Below, one piece after another: positions 43,515 to 52,014 of a DNA stretch of 64,000 nucleotides. Every line of letters begins with the position of its first letter. Position 1 is the stretch's first letter. This DNA is from FLUQ01 sp031550605 (GTDB taxonomy: Bacteria > Desulfobacterota > Desulfovibrionia > Desulfovibrionales > Desulfovibrionaceae): assembly GCA_031550605.1 (NCBI GenBank), contig JAVBOK010000022.1, positions 1 to 64,000 on the forward strand. The letters run 5' to 3'. Made by a program: the position numbers and the translations under genes. The notes below the pieces were generated by a model. It was not told where the DNA came from, did not search any database, and worked only from the letters and a program-made list of their open reading frames with translations.

Positions 43515-44492
43515 TCACTTCATGGGATCGGAAGTTTTCATGCCGAGCTTGGCGAGCATGTCGCGGTAAAATACGTTTTCCCTGGCCAGCATGGCGGCGC
43601 TTTCCTTGTAGTCGCGGAACCGCGCGGGAACGCCGCTGGTTTTCATATACGTTTTGAACGCGTCGTTTTCCATGGCCGCTTTCACGGCCGCGGACAGTTC
43701 GGCCAGGATGGGCTCGGGTGTGCCGGCGGTGGTGAAGACCATGCGCCAGACGGGGAATTCCACATCCACGCCCTGTTCTTTGGCCGTGGGCACGTTGGGA
43801 AAAATGTCGGAACGCTTTTCGCCGAAGGTGACGAGCATTTTCAGCTTTCCGCCCTCCACCAGCGAGCGGTATACGATGGGGCTGTCCATGGCGACTTCCA
43901 CTTCGCCCGCGGCGGCGGCCGCCCCGGCGGGAGCGCCGCCCGAAGAATACGGCACATAATGGAATTTCACGCCGGCTTTTTCTTCCACCAGGGCCAGATT
44001 GATGGGCCATACGCCGGCGGAGGTGGTTCCCACCTTGATTTTACCCGGATTGGCCCTGGCCGCTGCAATCAGATCCCGCAAACTGGCGTAGGGGGACCCG
44101 GCCGCAACAGCGAAACAGCCGAAATCTTCCGCCACCTGCGCCACGGGGGCCAGTTTGGTCACGTTCACCTGAGGCTGGCCGGTGTACTGCATCATGACCA
44201 CCGACTGCGAATGCATGTACAGGGTATGCCCGTCCGGTTTGGACTGCTGCGTGCGCACCGCCGCGACCCCGCCGTTGGCGCCCACCAGGTTCTCCGGCAG
44301 CACCTCCACGCCGAGGGTCCGCGACATTCCGGGAATCAGCGCGCGGGACAGCAAGTCGTTGCCTCCGCCGGGCGCGTTGCCGATAAGAAAGGAGCATTTC
44401 CCCGGAGGATACGCACCCGCGGCGGCGGCCGGCAGCGCGGCGGCAAGGCCGCATCCCAGGATCAGAAGCAGAACGCACAGTGACCGTTTCAT
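43515..44492 (-). CDS. tctC: tripartite tricarboxylate transporter receptor TctC
   Basis: 325 aa. A clear signal peptide (RSLCVLLLILGCGLAAALPAAAA) is followed by the Bug/TctC fold: FLIGNAPGGGNDLLSRAL, the GGVAAVRTQQSKPDGHTLY segment and the 'VGTTSAGVWPINLALVEEKAGV' region with its carboxylate-binding loop. The periplasmic receptor of the TctABC carrier. First gene of the operon. A possible sigma-54 promoter lies 70 bases upstream (44560-44574), and a GTCGCGAC site at 44699. Confidence 0.92.
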   Translation of the reverse strand: MKRSLCVLLLILGCGLAAALPAAAAGAYPPGKCSFLIGNAPGGGNDLLSRALIPGMSRTLGVEVLPENLVGANGGVAAVRTQQSKPDGHTLYMHSQSVVMMQYTGQPQVNVTKLAPVAQVAEDFGCFAVAAGSPYASLRDLIAAARANPGKIKVGTTSAGVWPINLALVEEKAGVKFHYVPYSSGGAPAGAAAAAGEVEVAMDSPIVYRSLVEGGKLKMLVTFGEKRSDIFPNVPTAKEQGVDVEFPVWRMVFTTAGTPEPILAELSAAVKAAMENDAFKTYMKTSGVPARFRDYKESAAMLARENVFYRDMLAKLGMKTSDPMK

Positions 44493-44559
44493 AAAAACTC
44501 CTGAGTGGTTACAAAAGACCGGTTGGCGACGATGTCACGGAGCAATGCCTTCCCCCCAA

Positions 44560-44574
44560 GCAATATTCATTCCG
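44560..44574 (-). promoter_or_regulatory. weak sigma-54 promoter candidate for tctCBA-glxR
   Basis: On the minus strand CGGAATGAATATTGC: the GG and TTGC elements and their spacing match, but the CAC part of the first box does not. RNA would start near 44548. Its credit comes mainly from the two better copies in the same cluster. Confidence 0.35.
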
Positions 44575-44698
44575 GCCGCGCGGCCGGACGGGGGGCCGCC
44601 GGCATGAGGCTGAATTGCGCGAAATAGTTGGAAGATGAAAAAACAGCCGCCGGAACGCCGCGCAATGCCTTTTTTTCTGTAGCGGAATTGAGACGTAT

Positions 44699-44706
44699 GT
44701 CGCGAC
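44699..44706. promoter_or_regulatory. GTCGCGAC site
   Basis: An 8-bp perfect palindrome containing the GTCGCG half-site found in the other intergenic regions of the cluster, about 150 bases upstream of the predicted tctC start of transcription. Confidence 0.3.
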
Positions 44707-44932
44707 GCCATGCAACGCGCAGCGGAAAAGCCGGCAGAAAGACCGCCCTTTCCCCTGCCACAGCGTCGGCATGGCGCGACGGGAAAAAAAAGCGTATATG
44801 GCGGACAGCAATGCGACGCGATCCGCAGGCGTCGCCGCGCTGACGGATTTTCCGCCGGAACGGGGCTCCTTGCCTGACGAGGGGCCGTTTGCGATTCCCG
44901 CGTCACAGCCGGACGCGCCGAAGGAGAATCGT

Positions 44933-45706
44933 ATGGGCGTCACACTGCTGAAGCTGGTCCTGACACCGCTGTTGATCGCGGGCGCGACGCTTGCCGCCCG
45001 CCGCTGGGGACCCACGGTCGGCGGGTGGATTGTCGGGCTGCCGCTTACCTCCGGGCCGGTATCCGTCTTTCTGGCCGTGGAACAGGGCCGGGATTTCGCC
45101 GCGATTTCCGCCCACAGCACCCTTGACGGGCTGTTGTCCGTCATCATCTTCTGCCTCGTTTACGAACGTTGCGCCAGAACACGCGCCTGGCCTTTCGCGG
45201 CGGCGGCGGCGCTAAGCGTTTATTTCGCGGGCGTCGCGGTTTTTTCCGTTGTTTTTCCACCCTTGTGGCTGTCCGTTGTTCTGGATTCCGCCGTTGTCAC
45301 GCTCGGCATACTGGCTGTAAAACCCGCGACGGAAGCCGTTCCCGCCCTTGCCGCTCCCGCTTGGGATCTGCCCTTCCGCATGCTGGCGGCAACGGCCCTG
45401 GTGGTGGCGGTCACGACGATTTCCGGCCGGTTGGGGCCGCAACTGAGCGGGCTGCTTGCAATGTTTCCGGTCTTTATCACCGTCATGGCCGTTTTCTCGC
45501 ACTCTCTCAGCGGCACCCCCGCGGTCCGCGAATTTGTGCGCGGCGTTATTGTCGGTTCCTACGCGTTCGCCGTTTTCTTTCTTGTGGTTGTCCTGACCGT
45601 GCAAACCTGGAATCTTGCTTTCGTGTATCTGGCGGCGTCCGCCTGCGCCCTTGGCACGAACGCCGCCGTATACCGCGTGTCGGCCCTGATGCCGCGCCGT
45701 CAATAA
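44933..45706 (+). CDS. integral membrane protein with two similar halves
   Basis: 257 aa from ATG 44933 with AAGGAG 6 bases upstream; an in-frame extension to 44771 lacks support. It has about seven hydrophobic segments. The first half (ARRWGPTVGGWIVGLPLTS) and second half (GRLGPQLSGLLAMFPVFIT) share the pattern R-x-GP-x3-G-x5-P, followed by VFLAVEQG and VFSHSLSG, so the protein is an internal duplication. I do not recognise the family; the design resembles small transporters. It is followed by marC 63 bases later. Confidence 0.7.
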   Translation: MGVTLLKLVLTPLLIAGATLAARRWGPTVGGWIVGLPLTSGPVSVFLAVEQGRDFAAISAHSTLDGLLSVIIFCLVYERCARTRAWPFAAAAALSVYFAGVAVFSVVFPPLWLSVVLDSAVVTLGILAVKPATEAVPALAAPAWDLPFRMLAATALVVAVTTISGRLGPQLSGLLAMFPVFITVMAVFSHSLSGTPAVREFVRGVIVGSYAFAVFFLVVVLTVQTWNLAFVYLAASACALGTNAAVYRVSALMPRRQ

Positions 45707-45769
45707 ACAGGCCGCCGCCGCGCCGCGGGCACTGCCGGGCCCGGCCGGCGGCATATGGAGATGCCGCGT

Positions 45770-46351
45770 ATGGTGCCCGGATTCGACTGGAAAGAGCTGC
45801 TGAGTTCTTTTCTCGTTCTTTTCGCCGTCATCGATATCATCGGGTCCATCCCGGTAATCATCTACCTGAAGCAAAGCGGCAAGGACGTCAGCGCGTGCAA
45901 GGCCGCCGTCCTGTCATTCCTGCTGCTTCTGGGGTTCTTTTTCGCCGGCGATGGTGTTTTGCGCCTGTTCCATGTGGACGCGCAGTCTTTTGCCGTGGCG
46001 GGTTCTTTCGTCATCTTTTTCACGGCCCTGGAAATGCTGCTGGATGTCGAGATATTCAAGAACAACGGGCCGATACAGGAAGCCACCCTGGTGCCGCTGG
46101 TTTTTCCTCTGCTGGCCGGGGCCGGTTCGTTCACAACCTTGCTGTCGTTGCGGGCGGAGTATGCCGACAGCAATATCGTGATCGCCCTGGGCCTGAACAT
46201 GGTCTGCGTGTATGCCGTCATCAGCATGACGGACCGCATGGAATCCCTTCTCGGAAAAGGCGGCATCTATATCGCGCGCAAGTTTTTCGGGGTCATTCTC
46301 ATCGCCATCGCGGTGCGCCTTTTTGCCGCCAACATCAAGCTGCTTTTCTGA
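45770..46351 (+). CDS. MarC-family integral membrane protein
   Basis: 193 aa if started at ATG 45770, 9 bases after GGAG; ATGs at 45755 and 45761 are alternatives five and three codons longer. Six membrane segments. FAVIDIIGSIPVII near the start, SFVIFFTALEMLLD and LVPLVFPLLAGAGSFTTLLS are the MarC signature regions. MarC was once linked to multiple antibiotic resistance, but that role has been withdrawn; function is unknown, perhaps small-molecule transport. It probably shares a transcript with the preceding membrane protein. Confidence 0.88.
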   Translation: MVPGFDWKELLSSFLVLFAVIDIIGSIPVIIYLKQSGKDVSACKAAVLSFLLLLGFFFAGDGVLRLFHVDAQSFAVAGSFVIFFTALEMLLDVEIFKNNGPIQEATLVPLVFPLLAGAGSFTTLLSLRAEYADSNIVIALGLNMVCVYAVISMTDRMESLLGKGGIYIARKFFGVILIAIAVRLFAANIKLLF

Positions 46352-46360
46352 TGTCTCGTT

Positions 46361-46398
46361 GCACAAATTCCGCTCCTCATTGGGTGAGGACTTTGTGC
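46361..46398. terminator. bulged stem-loop after marC
   Basis: Outer stem GCACAAA / TTTGTGC, inner stem TCCTCA / TGAGGA with a 5-base loop, and an asymmetric bulge. It begins 9 bases after the marC stop, and may end that transcript; there is no T-run. Confidence 0.4.
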
Positions 46399-46612
46399 AG
46401 GGAACGGTAGTTGAAAAATGTACTTTACGGCGTGCTTTGCCTGCCGCTGTGCGGCCCTGTGCAGCGGTGGGCGCTCCAGGGCGCCGGCGTCCGAAATGCG
46501 CCCACGTGCCGCGCGGTGACGGGCAGGGCCAGGGCTTGCGCTCCGTGCCGAACCCGTTTACTTACGGACGTTCCCGGCCCAATCCGCCCAACCGCCAACA
46601 AAGAATGGTTCC

Positions 46613-47881
46613 ATGCGCAGCCGACTGTCACAGCACGCGTACGCCCTGCTTCTCTTCGCCATCATCTGCCTGGCCTACCTGTTCGTGACTTTCCACAGGG
46701 TAAGCCCGGCGGTCATGGCCAACGACATCATGGCGGAAACGGGCCTGACCGCCACGACCATGGGGCTGCTGGCTTCCGTCTTTTTCGTCATTTTCGGGCT
46801 GATGCAACTGCCGTCGGGGATTCTGGCGGACACCCTGGGGCCGCGCAAAACCCTGCCGGCCTTTCTTGCCCTGGCCGGTCTGGGCAGCGTGCTTTTCGCC
46901 CATGCCCAGACCCTGCCCATGCTGGTGGGGGGCAGGGCGCTGGCGGGCTTCGGCGTGTCCGTGGTGTTCGTCTGCGGGGTGAAGCTGATCACGACATGGT
47001 TCCCGGTCGCCGTTTTCGCCCGCATGAACGGCCTGCTGCTGGGCATGGGCGGGGTCGGCCTGGTGCTGGGTTCCGGACCCTTGGCCTACTTGTGCGAATT
47101 CGTGGGCTGGCGGCAGGCCATATTGTTGTGCGGCATCGCAACCCTGGGCATCGGCGCCCTGTTGCTGGCCTTGGTCAGAAACACCCCGGCGGACGCGGGA
47201 TACGGGATGCCCGATCCGCCCCCGGCCGCGTCCGCCGGCGGCAAACAGCCGGGGCAGGCGGCCGTGGTGAGGGAAATTTTCACCTCGCGCGGATTCTGGC
47301 TGGTATCCCTGTGGTTCAGCGGCCAGTTCGCCGTGCACATGGCTTTCGGCGGCCTGTGGGGCGGCACCTTCCTGACGGAAGTGCGGGGCATGAGCAGGAC
47401 GGAGGCGGGCAACATCCTGAACATGATGGGCCTGGGCATGCTGCTTGGCGCGCCGTTCAACGGCTGGCTGTCCGACGTCGTTTTCAGGGCCAGAAAACCG
47501 GTCATGCTGCTCAGCAGTCTGGCGACGATGGGCCTTTTCCTTGTCCTTTCGGCATGGGGCAGGGCCATGCCCGTTCCCTTTCTGTACCTGTGGTTTTTCC
47601 TGCTCGCGGCCTTCGGCATGGGCGCGCTTTCCGCCGGGTTCGCCGCCATGCGCCACATGTTCGGGGCGCGGGCGACGGGAACGGCCAGCGGATTCCTCAA
47701 CAGTTTCCCTTCCTTTGTCGTGGCGCTGCTGCAGACCCTGAACGGCCGCATCCTTGAGGCATACCCCAGAACCGAACAGGGATTCTCTCCCGAAGCGTAC
47801 AGCGCGGCCTGCTTTTTGTATGTCGGCATGGCGGCGGTCGGGTTTCTCGGGGCCTTCGCCTCCGGAGAAAAACGGACGTAG
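46613..47881 (+). CDS. major facilitator superfamily transporter
   Basis: 422 aa with twelve predicted membrane segments. The loop between segments 2 and 3 contains GILADTLGPRKTL, the MFS motif A, and the second half has GWLSDVVFRARKPV, its internal counterpart. The N-terminal FHRVSPAVMANDIMAE segment is common in MFS carriers of small acids of the NarK/OxlT/glucarate type. The substrate is not clear. A weak ribosome site precedes the ATG. It is the last intact gene before the decayed region starting at 47951. Confidence 0.85.
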   Translation: MRSRLSQHAYALLLFAIICLAYLFVTFHRVSPAVMANDIMAETGLTATTMGLLASVFFVIFGLMQLPSGILADTLGPRKTLPAFLALAGLGSVLFAHAQTLPMLVGGRALAGFGVSVVFVCGVKLITTWFPVAVFARMNGLLLGMGGVGLVLGSGPLAYLCEFVGWRQAILLCGIATLGIGALLLALVRNTPADAGYGMPDPPPAASAGGKQPGQAAVVREIFTSRGFWLVSLWFSGQFAVHMAFGGLWGGTFLTEVRGMSRTEAGNILNMMGLGMLLGAPFNGWLSDVVFRARKPVMLLSSLATMGLFLVLSAWGRAMPVPFLYLWFFLLAAFGMGALSAGFAAMRHMFGARATGTASGFLNSFPSFVVALLQTLNGRILEAYPRTEQGFSPEAYSAACFLYVGMAAVGFLGAFASGEKRT

Positions 47882-47950
47882 CGGGAAAACGGCGCGGAAA
47901 ATGCCCCGCCTTGCTGAAAAAGCGCCGGGACTTCGCGTATGCGCGCACCG

Positions 47951-48784
47951 CGTCATTTCTGCCGCTGCCGGTAATAGTTCAGCAGACATCCGGAAAGCAG
48001 GACATCCCGCTCGTCCTGCGTCAGGCCGTCCAGGCGCAACACGATCTTTTCTTCGGAACCGTCCGCCTTCAGCACCGTCCCGGCCATTTCCGTCTTTCCG
48101 CCGGCAATGGCCTTGCGTATGCCGGGGACGAAGATGTGATCCCCCGGCCGGTGCGGAAACGCCGTCTCCCCGGGGACGGTAAGGGGAAGAATTCCCCAGT
48201 TGATGCAGTTGCCGCGGTGGCGCAGGTCGCATACTCATGGCTGATGTTGGCGATACTCCCTAATATCTTTTGGCAGGAGGCCGCCTGTTCCCGCGTCGAA
48301 CCCTCTCCGGGTCTGCGCGCGAACAGGCAGGACCCGAACTGGGTTTGCCCGATCAATGCATCGGCGTTGCCGACGCGCCGCAAAATCGCCAGCGGTTTCT
48401 CCGGTTTTTTCCCCGCGATCCGGTCCTTTTCCACATCGTGAATGGCGTGGCAGATGGCGGCATATCCCGGCAACCGTCTGGACAGGGTATTCCGGCCAAA
48501 CGAAGAGGATTGGAACGATAGGACGTGGTGGCCCCCGACGGCATCAGATCGTCGGTAGTGGTCACTTCGTCCTGGATGACCGCCGACAGTTCCAGCAAAA
48601 TATTGGGAGCCCATTCGGGAATCGGAGGGAAGTCGGTTATATTGGGGCCGATAACGAGTTCCACCGAGGGGTCCGCCTTGCCGAAACCGTAATAGACCCG
48701 ATTTTCATACGGGCTTTCGTCAAAGCGGTATTCGCCGGCCGGCATCGCGTGCGCCACATCGGTGGCCGCCGTGATGGCGCCTCC
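47951..48784 (-). pseudogene. aconitase-family hydratase, C-terminal part, frameshifted
   Basis: Three consecutive segments in shifting frames spell the C-terminal domain of an aconitase/hydratase. At 48495-48784: GAITAATDV, ENRVYYGFGKADPSVELV, TTTDDLMPSG, SYRSNPLRLA. At about 48230-48490, in a second frame: LSRRLPGYAAICHAIHD, IGQTQFGSCLFA, RRPGEGSTREQAASCQKIL, ANISHEYA. At 47951-48232, in a third: GNCINWGILPLTV, PGDHIFVPGIRKAIAGG, and a normal end at TGA. The N-terminal half (with two of the cluster-binding cysteines) is missing, replaced in frame by a phage tail-fibre start. It is non-functional as a hydratase. Confidence 0.75.
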
Positions 48785-49264
48785 GTTCGTCGCCGTGGCT
48801 TCGGCCCTGTCAGCCGCGTCCGCCGCGGCCAGGAGTTCGGCCAGAAGCTCGGCCGGGGTCTTGTCCGAGCCGATGTCCACCAGGATGGCGCGGTCGAGCA
48901 TTTCCCGCAGTTGCTGAATCTACATGACCAGGTTGTCAAATTCGTCCTCGATGACCTCCGCGTCAAAGACCCCGCCGTTTTCAAGGTCCGTCTGCTGGAT
49001 ATGCGGCACCAGGCGGTAAATGGTCAGCTTGACCCCGCTGGCCAGCGGCTTGCCGTTCGGCGCGTTGGTCACGGCAACGAAAGCCGTGTTGCAGCCGGAA
49101 ACCGTGTACTTGCTGGACGCGATGGCTGTTTCCTTGCCGGCTTTCGCGTCGAAGGTCACAAGGTAAATGTGCTCCGCCGCGAGCACGGGAAACTTCAGCG
49201 GAAACACGGTCGTTGCGCCGTTGCCGGTGAATTTCGCTTTGGCGATGGTGGTTTCTATGGTCAT
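48785..49264 (-). pseudogene. phage tail-fibre N-terminal fragment with an amber codon
   Basis: ATG 49264 is preceded by AAGGAGG. The opening MTIETTIAKAKFTGNGATT and following FPLKFPVLAAEHIYLV resemble the N-terminal, virion-attaching domain of T7-like tail fibres in Desulfovibrio prophages. After VFDAEVIEDEFDNLVM there is a TAG at 48920-48922, where CAG is likely in the original, and then IQQLREMLDRAI in the same frame. The frame then continues as a coiled-coil-like alanine-rich segment and joins aconitase sequence near 48785. It is a remnant of a prophage whose other genes are gone. Confidence 0.65.
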
Positions 49265-49283
49265 GCTTGCGGAACCTCCTTGC

Positions 49284-49862
49284 GCCCTGCTGCGGACCAT
49301 TCAGGAAAAAGAGGTACGCCGCATCGGCGCACAGAAAAATGTATTCGTGGATATCCGCGTTATCGCGGCCAGCAACAAAAATCTGAAAGAGCTCATTGAC
49401 CGGGGCGGCTTCCGCACGGACCTGTATTACCGCCTCAATACGCTGAAGTTGTCACTTCCGGATCTGGCGGAAAGGACCGAAGACATTCTGCCCCTGGCGC
49501 TGTATTTCATCCGGCAGTATTCGGCGAAATACGCCGTGGCGCAGCCCGCGCTGTCCGAAAAGGATATTGACGTGATCATGGCCACCTGATGGGAAGGCAA
49601 CGCCCGGGAACTGGAAAACGTCATGCACCGCTTTGTGATTTTGCGCAAAATGCTGCGAACGTGCTCCATTCAGGATTGTTTTGACCACGCCGAACCCGCT
49701 GCCCGCCAAGACCACGGACTCGCCTTTTCCGGCACATTGGAAGAGGCCGAACAGGCGGTCATTCTGGCGCGCCTGCGCCGAAATGGCGGAAACAAGGCAA
49801 AAACGGCGGAAGAGCTTGGCATTTCCCGCTCCACCCTCTGGAAAAAATTGCAGGGAACATGA
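49284..49862 (+). pseudogene. sigma-54 activator, C-terminal fragment with in-frame TGA
   Basis: It begins abruptly within an AAA+ domain (ALLRTIQEKEVRRIG), and continues through VIAASNKNLKEL, DLYYRLNTLKL, and the terminal Fis-like helix-turn-helix NGGNKAKTAEELGISRSTLW. A TGA at 49587-49589 interrupts 'MAT-stop-WEGNARELEN', where relatives read through to the arginine finger region. The first half, with Walker A, is absent, so it cannot activate transcription. The start abuts the phage tail-fibre fragment (junction about 49275-49284). Confidence 0.8.
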
Positions 49863-49989
49863 TGCGGCAGGTTGCGGCGGCGGCCGGCGATCCTCAAAAA
49901 ACACACCCGCAATCCACGGGATATCTGCGGCGGCAATCCGCGGCCGGAGAGTGCGGGCGAAGAAAAATGACGTCAAAACGGGATACGGA

Positions 49990-50205
49990 TTACGCCTTGT
50001 AGAGCCGAAGCAACTCCTCCGGGCACCCCAGTTGCCGTGAAATGGCATACGCGGCGTCTTTGGCGATTTTCGCAAGCTCGGCCAACCGCCCGCCCTCATA
50101 ATAGATCGCCAGACCGGCTATGGTGAGCGAGGCGATCATGCTGTGTTCCCCGCATAACCCCACCGGGGTCGTACACAGTTGGAACGACCTGGAAGCCAGC
50201 GCCAG
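49990..50205 (-). pseudogene. IclR-like regulator, C-terminal fragment
   Basis: On the minus strand, SFQLCTTPVGLCGEHSMIAS, LTIAGLAIYYEGGRLAELAK and DAAYAISRQLGCPEELLRL precede a TAA stop. The serine-rich 'IASLTIAG' and terminal 'AxxISxxLG' pattern suggests the effector-domain end of an IclR-type regulator. The upstream part is lost at the junction with the aminotransferase fragment; longer readings into that gene's antisense strand are coincidental. Assignment is tentative. Confidence 0.4.
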
Positions 50206-50835
50206 CGTGGCCAAAAACACGACCTCTGGGTGATTACGGACGATATCTATGAATGGACCATATGGGGCGACAACAAGTATCTCAGCATATCGACCCTGCC
50301 CGGCATGCGCGAACGCACGATCTGCCTTGTCGGCCTTGGCAAGGCTTTCGCAATGGGCGCCTGGCGCATAGGGTTCGTCTTCGCGCCGCCGGAAATCATT
50401 GCGGCGCTGACCAAGTTGCTGCAGCACACCATTTCTTGTGTCCCGGCGCCCCTGCAAGCCGGCGCAACAGCCGCTCTCACGGGTGAACCGGGGACGGCCA
50501 TGAAGGCGATCTGGAAAGATTGGGAAGAGCGGTGCCGCTATATGACTTCCGAACTCGACACGATGCCGGGAATCAGCTGCCGCATGCCCGACAGCGGATA
50601 CTACGCCTGGCCCAATATCACCGGAACCGGACTTGATTCGCGGACCTTCGCCGACAGACTTCTCAAAGAACACCATGTGGCGGTTCTGGCAGGAACCGAT
50701 TTCGGCGCGGCAGGTGAAGGCTATCTGCGGATTTCGATTGTCAGGGAAAGAGAAAACCTTGAAAAGGCCGTCCCGCGCATTCGCGCCCTCGCGGAAGCCT
50801 GCGCCGCGGGAAAACGGGAAAACCCGGACGGGTAA
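50195..50835 (+). pseudogene. class I/II aminotransferase, C-terminal half
   Basis: It starts within the PLP domain at HDLWVITDDIYEW and continues with LVGLGKAFAMGAWRIGF, in which the lysine corresponds to the PLP-binding residue, then APLQAGATAAL, MPDSGYYAWPNI and GYLRISIVRE. The N-terminal ~170 residues of a normal aminotransferase are missing and there is no ribosome site. Although the remaining frame is open, it is most likely a truncated gene created at the same junction that removed the start of the IclR-like gene. Confidence 0.75.
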
Positions 50836-51199
50836 CACCCCGCTGCCCATCGTTTCGGGTCACCCGGATATTTCCGGGCGGCCCGCTGGTCTTTGGCCTT
50901 CAGCCGGGGAAAAAGAGAAACGGTGAGCGGCGGCACGATCGGCGGGCTGCACGGAGCCCTGTCCTTCACATTTTCCGCCGCGCCAGGAGCGGAGAACTTC
51001 AGGGTACTTGCCATCGGCCAGCCGTTTACGTATCTTTTTCCCCGGCCCCCTACCGATTGCTTGCGGGCTTGGGGGTTGGACAATGTTGCGACGCTCCGGT
51101 GCAGTGCCAGCGGGGACCTGCGGAACTGCTTTCCCTCTGCCGGGCATCTTTTGCACAACGGGCACGCGTCAGAACCGCTTGCGAAACCGAGCAGAAACC
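50836..51199. other. intergenic region, nothing recognised
   Basis: 364 bases between the aminotransferase fragment and the L,D-transpeptidase gene. Open frames on both strands spell no known motif. Given the decayed neighbours, it may include further unrecognisable relics. Confidence 0.4.
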
Positions 51200-51901
51200 A
51201 TGCACAAACCGTATCTGCCGCTTTTTTGTTGCGCGCTGCTGATAAGCGCTTGCGCAGCGCAGCTGGAGTCTTCCGGAAAGGCATCCCTGAACCCGGAAGA
51301 CTGGAAAAGCGCAACCCTGGCGGACAAACTGCTCGTGGTCGTCGGCGACGGCGATTCGTCCCGGGCCACAATCCTCGCTTTTGAAAAACAGAACGGGCAG
51401 TGGAAAGAACGCTTTCGTTCCCCCGCGATTGTGGGGCGAAACGGCATACGCCACGTCAAGCGGGAAGGCGACGGCGTCACCCCCGCCGGTTTCCACACTC
51501 TGGGCAGGGCCTTTGGCACGGCCACGGATCCCGGCGCGGTGTTGCCGTACAGCAGGCTGACCGCCAGCGACCTCTGGGTGGATGATCCGTCTTCACGCTA
51601 CTACAACCGGTGGGTTTCCCGCGACACGCCCGACAAGGACTGGAATTCCGCGGAAGAACTTGCGAAGGAAACCACCGCGTACGCCTACGCCCTGATTATC
51701 GAATACAATATGCACCCCGTGATTACAGGGGCGGGATCCGCCATATTTTTGCACTGCTCCACAGGCAGACCAACGGCGGGTTGTGTCAGCGTGCCTGAAG
51801 ACATGATGGTCAAACTGCTGTGCTTTACCGATTACAACACCGCCATGCTCATCGCCCCTTCGGCGCGGGAGCTCGCGGGCATGGTTCCGAAAGGCCGCTG
51901 A
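51200..51901 (+). CDS. YkuD-family L,D-transpeptidase lipoprotein
   Basis: 233 aa from ATG 51200. The signal ends in a lipobox (LLISACAAQ, Cys at about 14), so it is probably anchored to a membrane. The catalytic YkuD motif is complete: His then STGRPTAGCVSVP with the active-site cysteine (about residues 187-200). VGDGDSSRATILAFE near the start and the DGVTPAGFHTLG segment also fit the family. Such enzymes form 3-3 peptidoglycan cross-links or attach proteins to the wall. It is an intact island within the decayed region, with no partner genes. Confidence 0.88.
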   Translation: MHKPYLPLFCCALLISACAAQLESSGKASLNPEDWKSATLADKLLVVVGDGDSSRATILAFEKQNGQWKERFRSPAIVGRNGIRHVKREGDGVTPAGFHTLGRAFGTATDPGAVLPYSRLTASDLWVDDPSSRYYNRWVSRDTPDKDWNSAEELAKETTAYAYALIIEYNMHPVITGAGSAIFLHCSTGRPTAGCVSVPEDMMVKLLCFTDYNTAMLIAPSARELAGMVPKGR

Positions 51902-52014
51902 GCCTTCGCGGGATATTCGCGGTATCGCCTGTCCGGGATATCGCGGACTGGTCCGCCTGCAGCTGCCGCTCGGCCTTCGCTCCGGAACGCTTTGCCGGCC
52001 TTTCTGCCCGCCTG

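Larger units (their letters stand above)
44493..44932. other. divergent intergenic region (tctC / membrane protein)
   Basis: 440 bases. Short open frames exist on both strands, but none has both a ribosome site and recognisable content. It contains the promoter candidate at 44560-44574, a perfect 16-bp palindrome CCGGCCGCGCGGCCGG at 44572-44587 that overlaps the promoter's upstream end, and the GTCGCGAC site at 44699-44706. Confidence 0.5.

Noticed and set aside
44628..44843. 71-codon + strand frame upstream of the membrane protein
   Set aside because: Arginine/lysine/alanine-rich with no ribosome site or motif; probably chance.
49990..50850. 286-codon minus-strand frame across the aminotransferase fragment
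   Set aside because: Only its last ~70 codons resemble a protein family; the rest is antisense to the aminotransferase.
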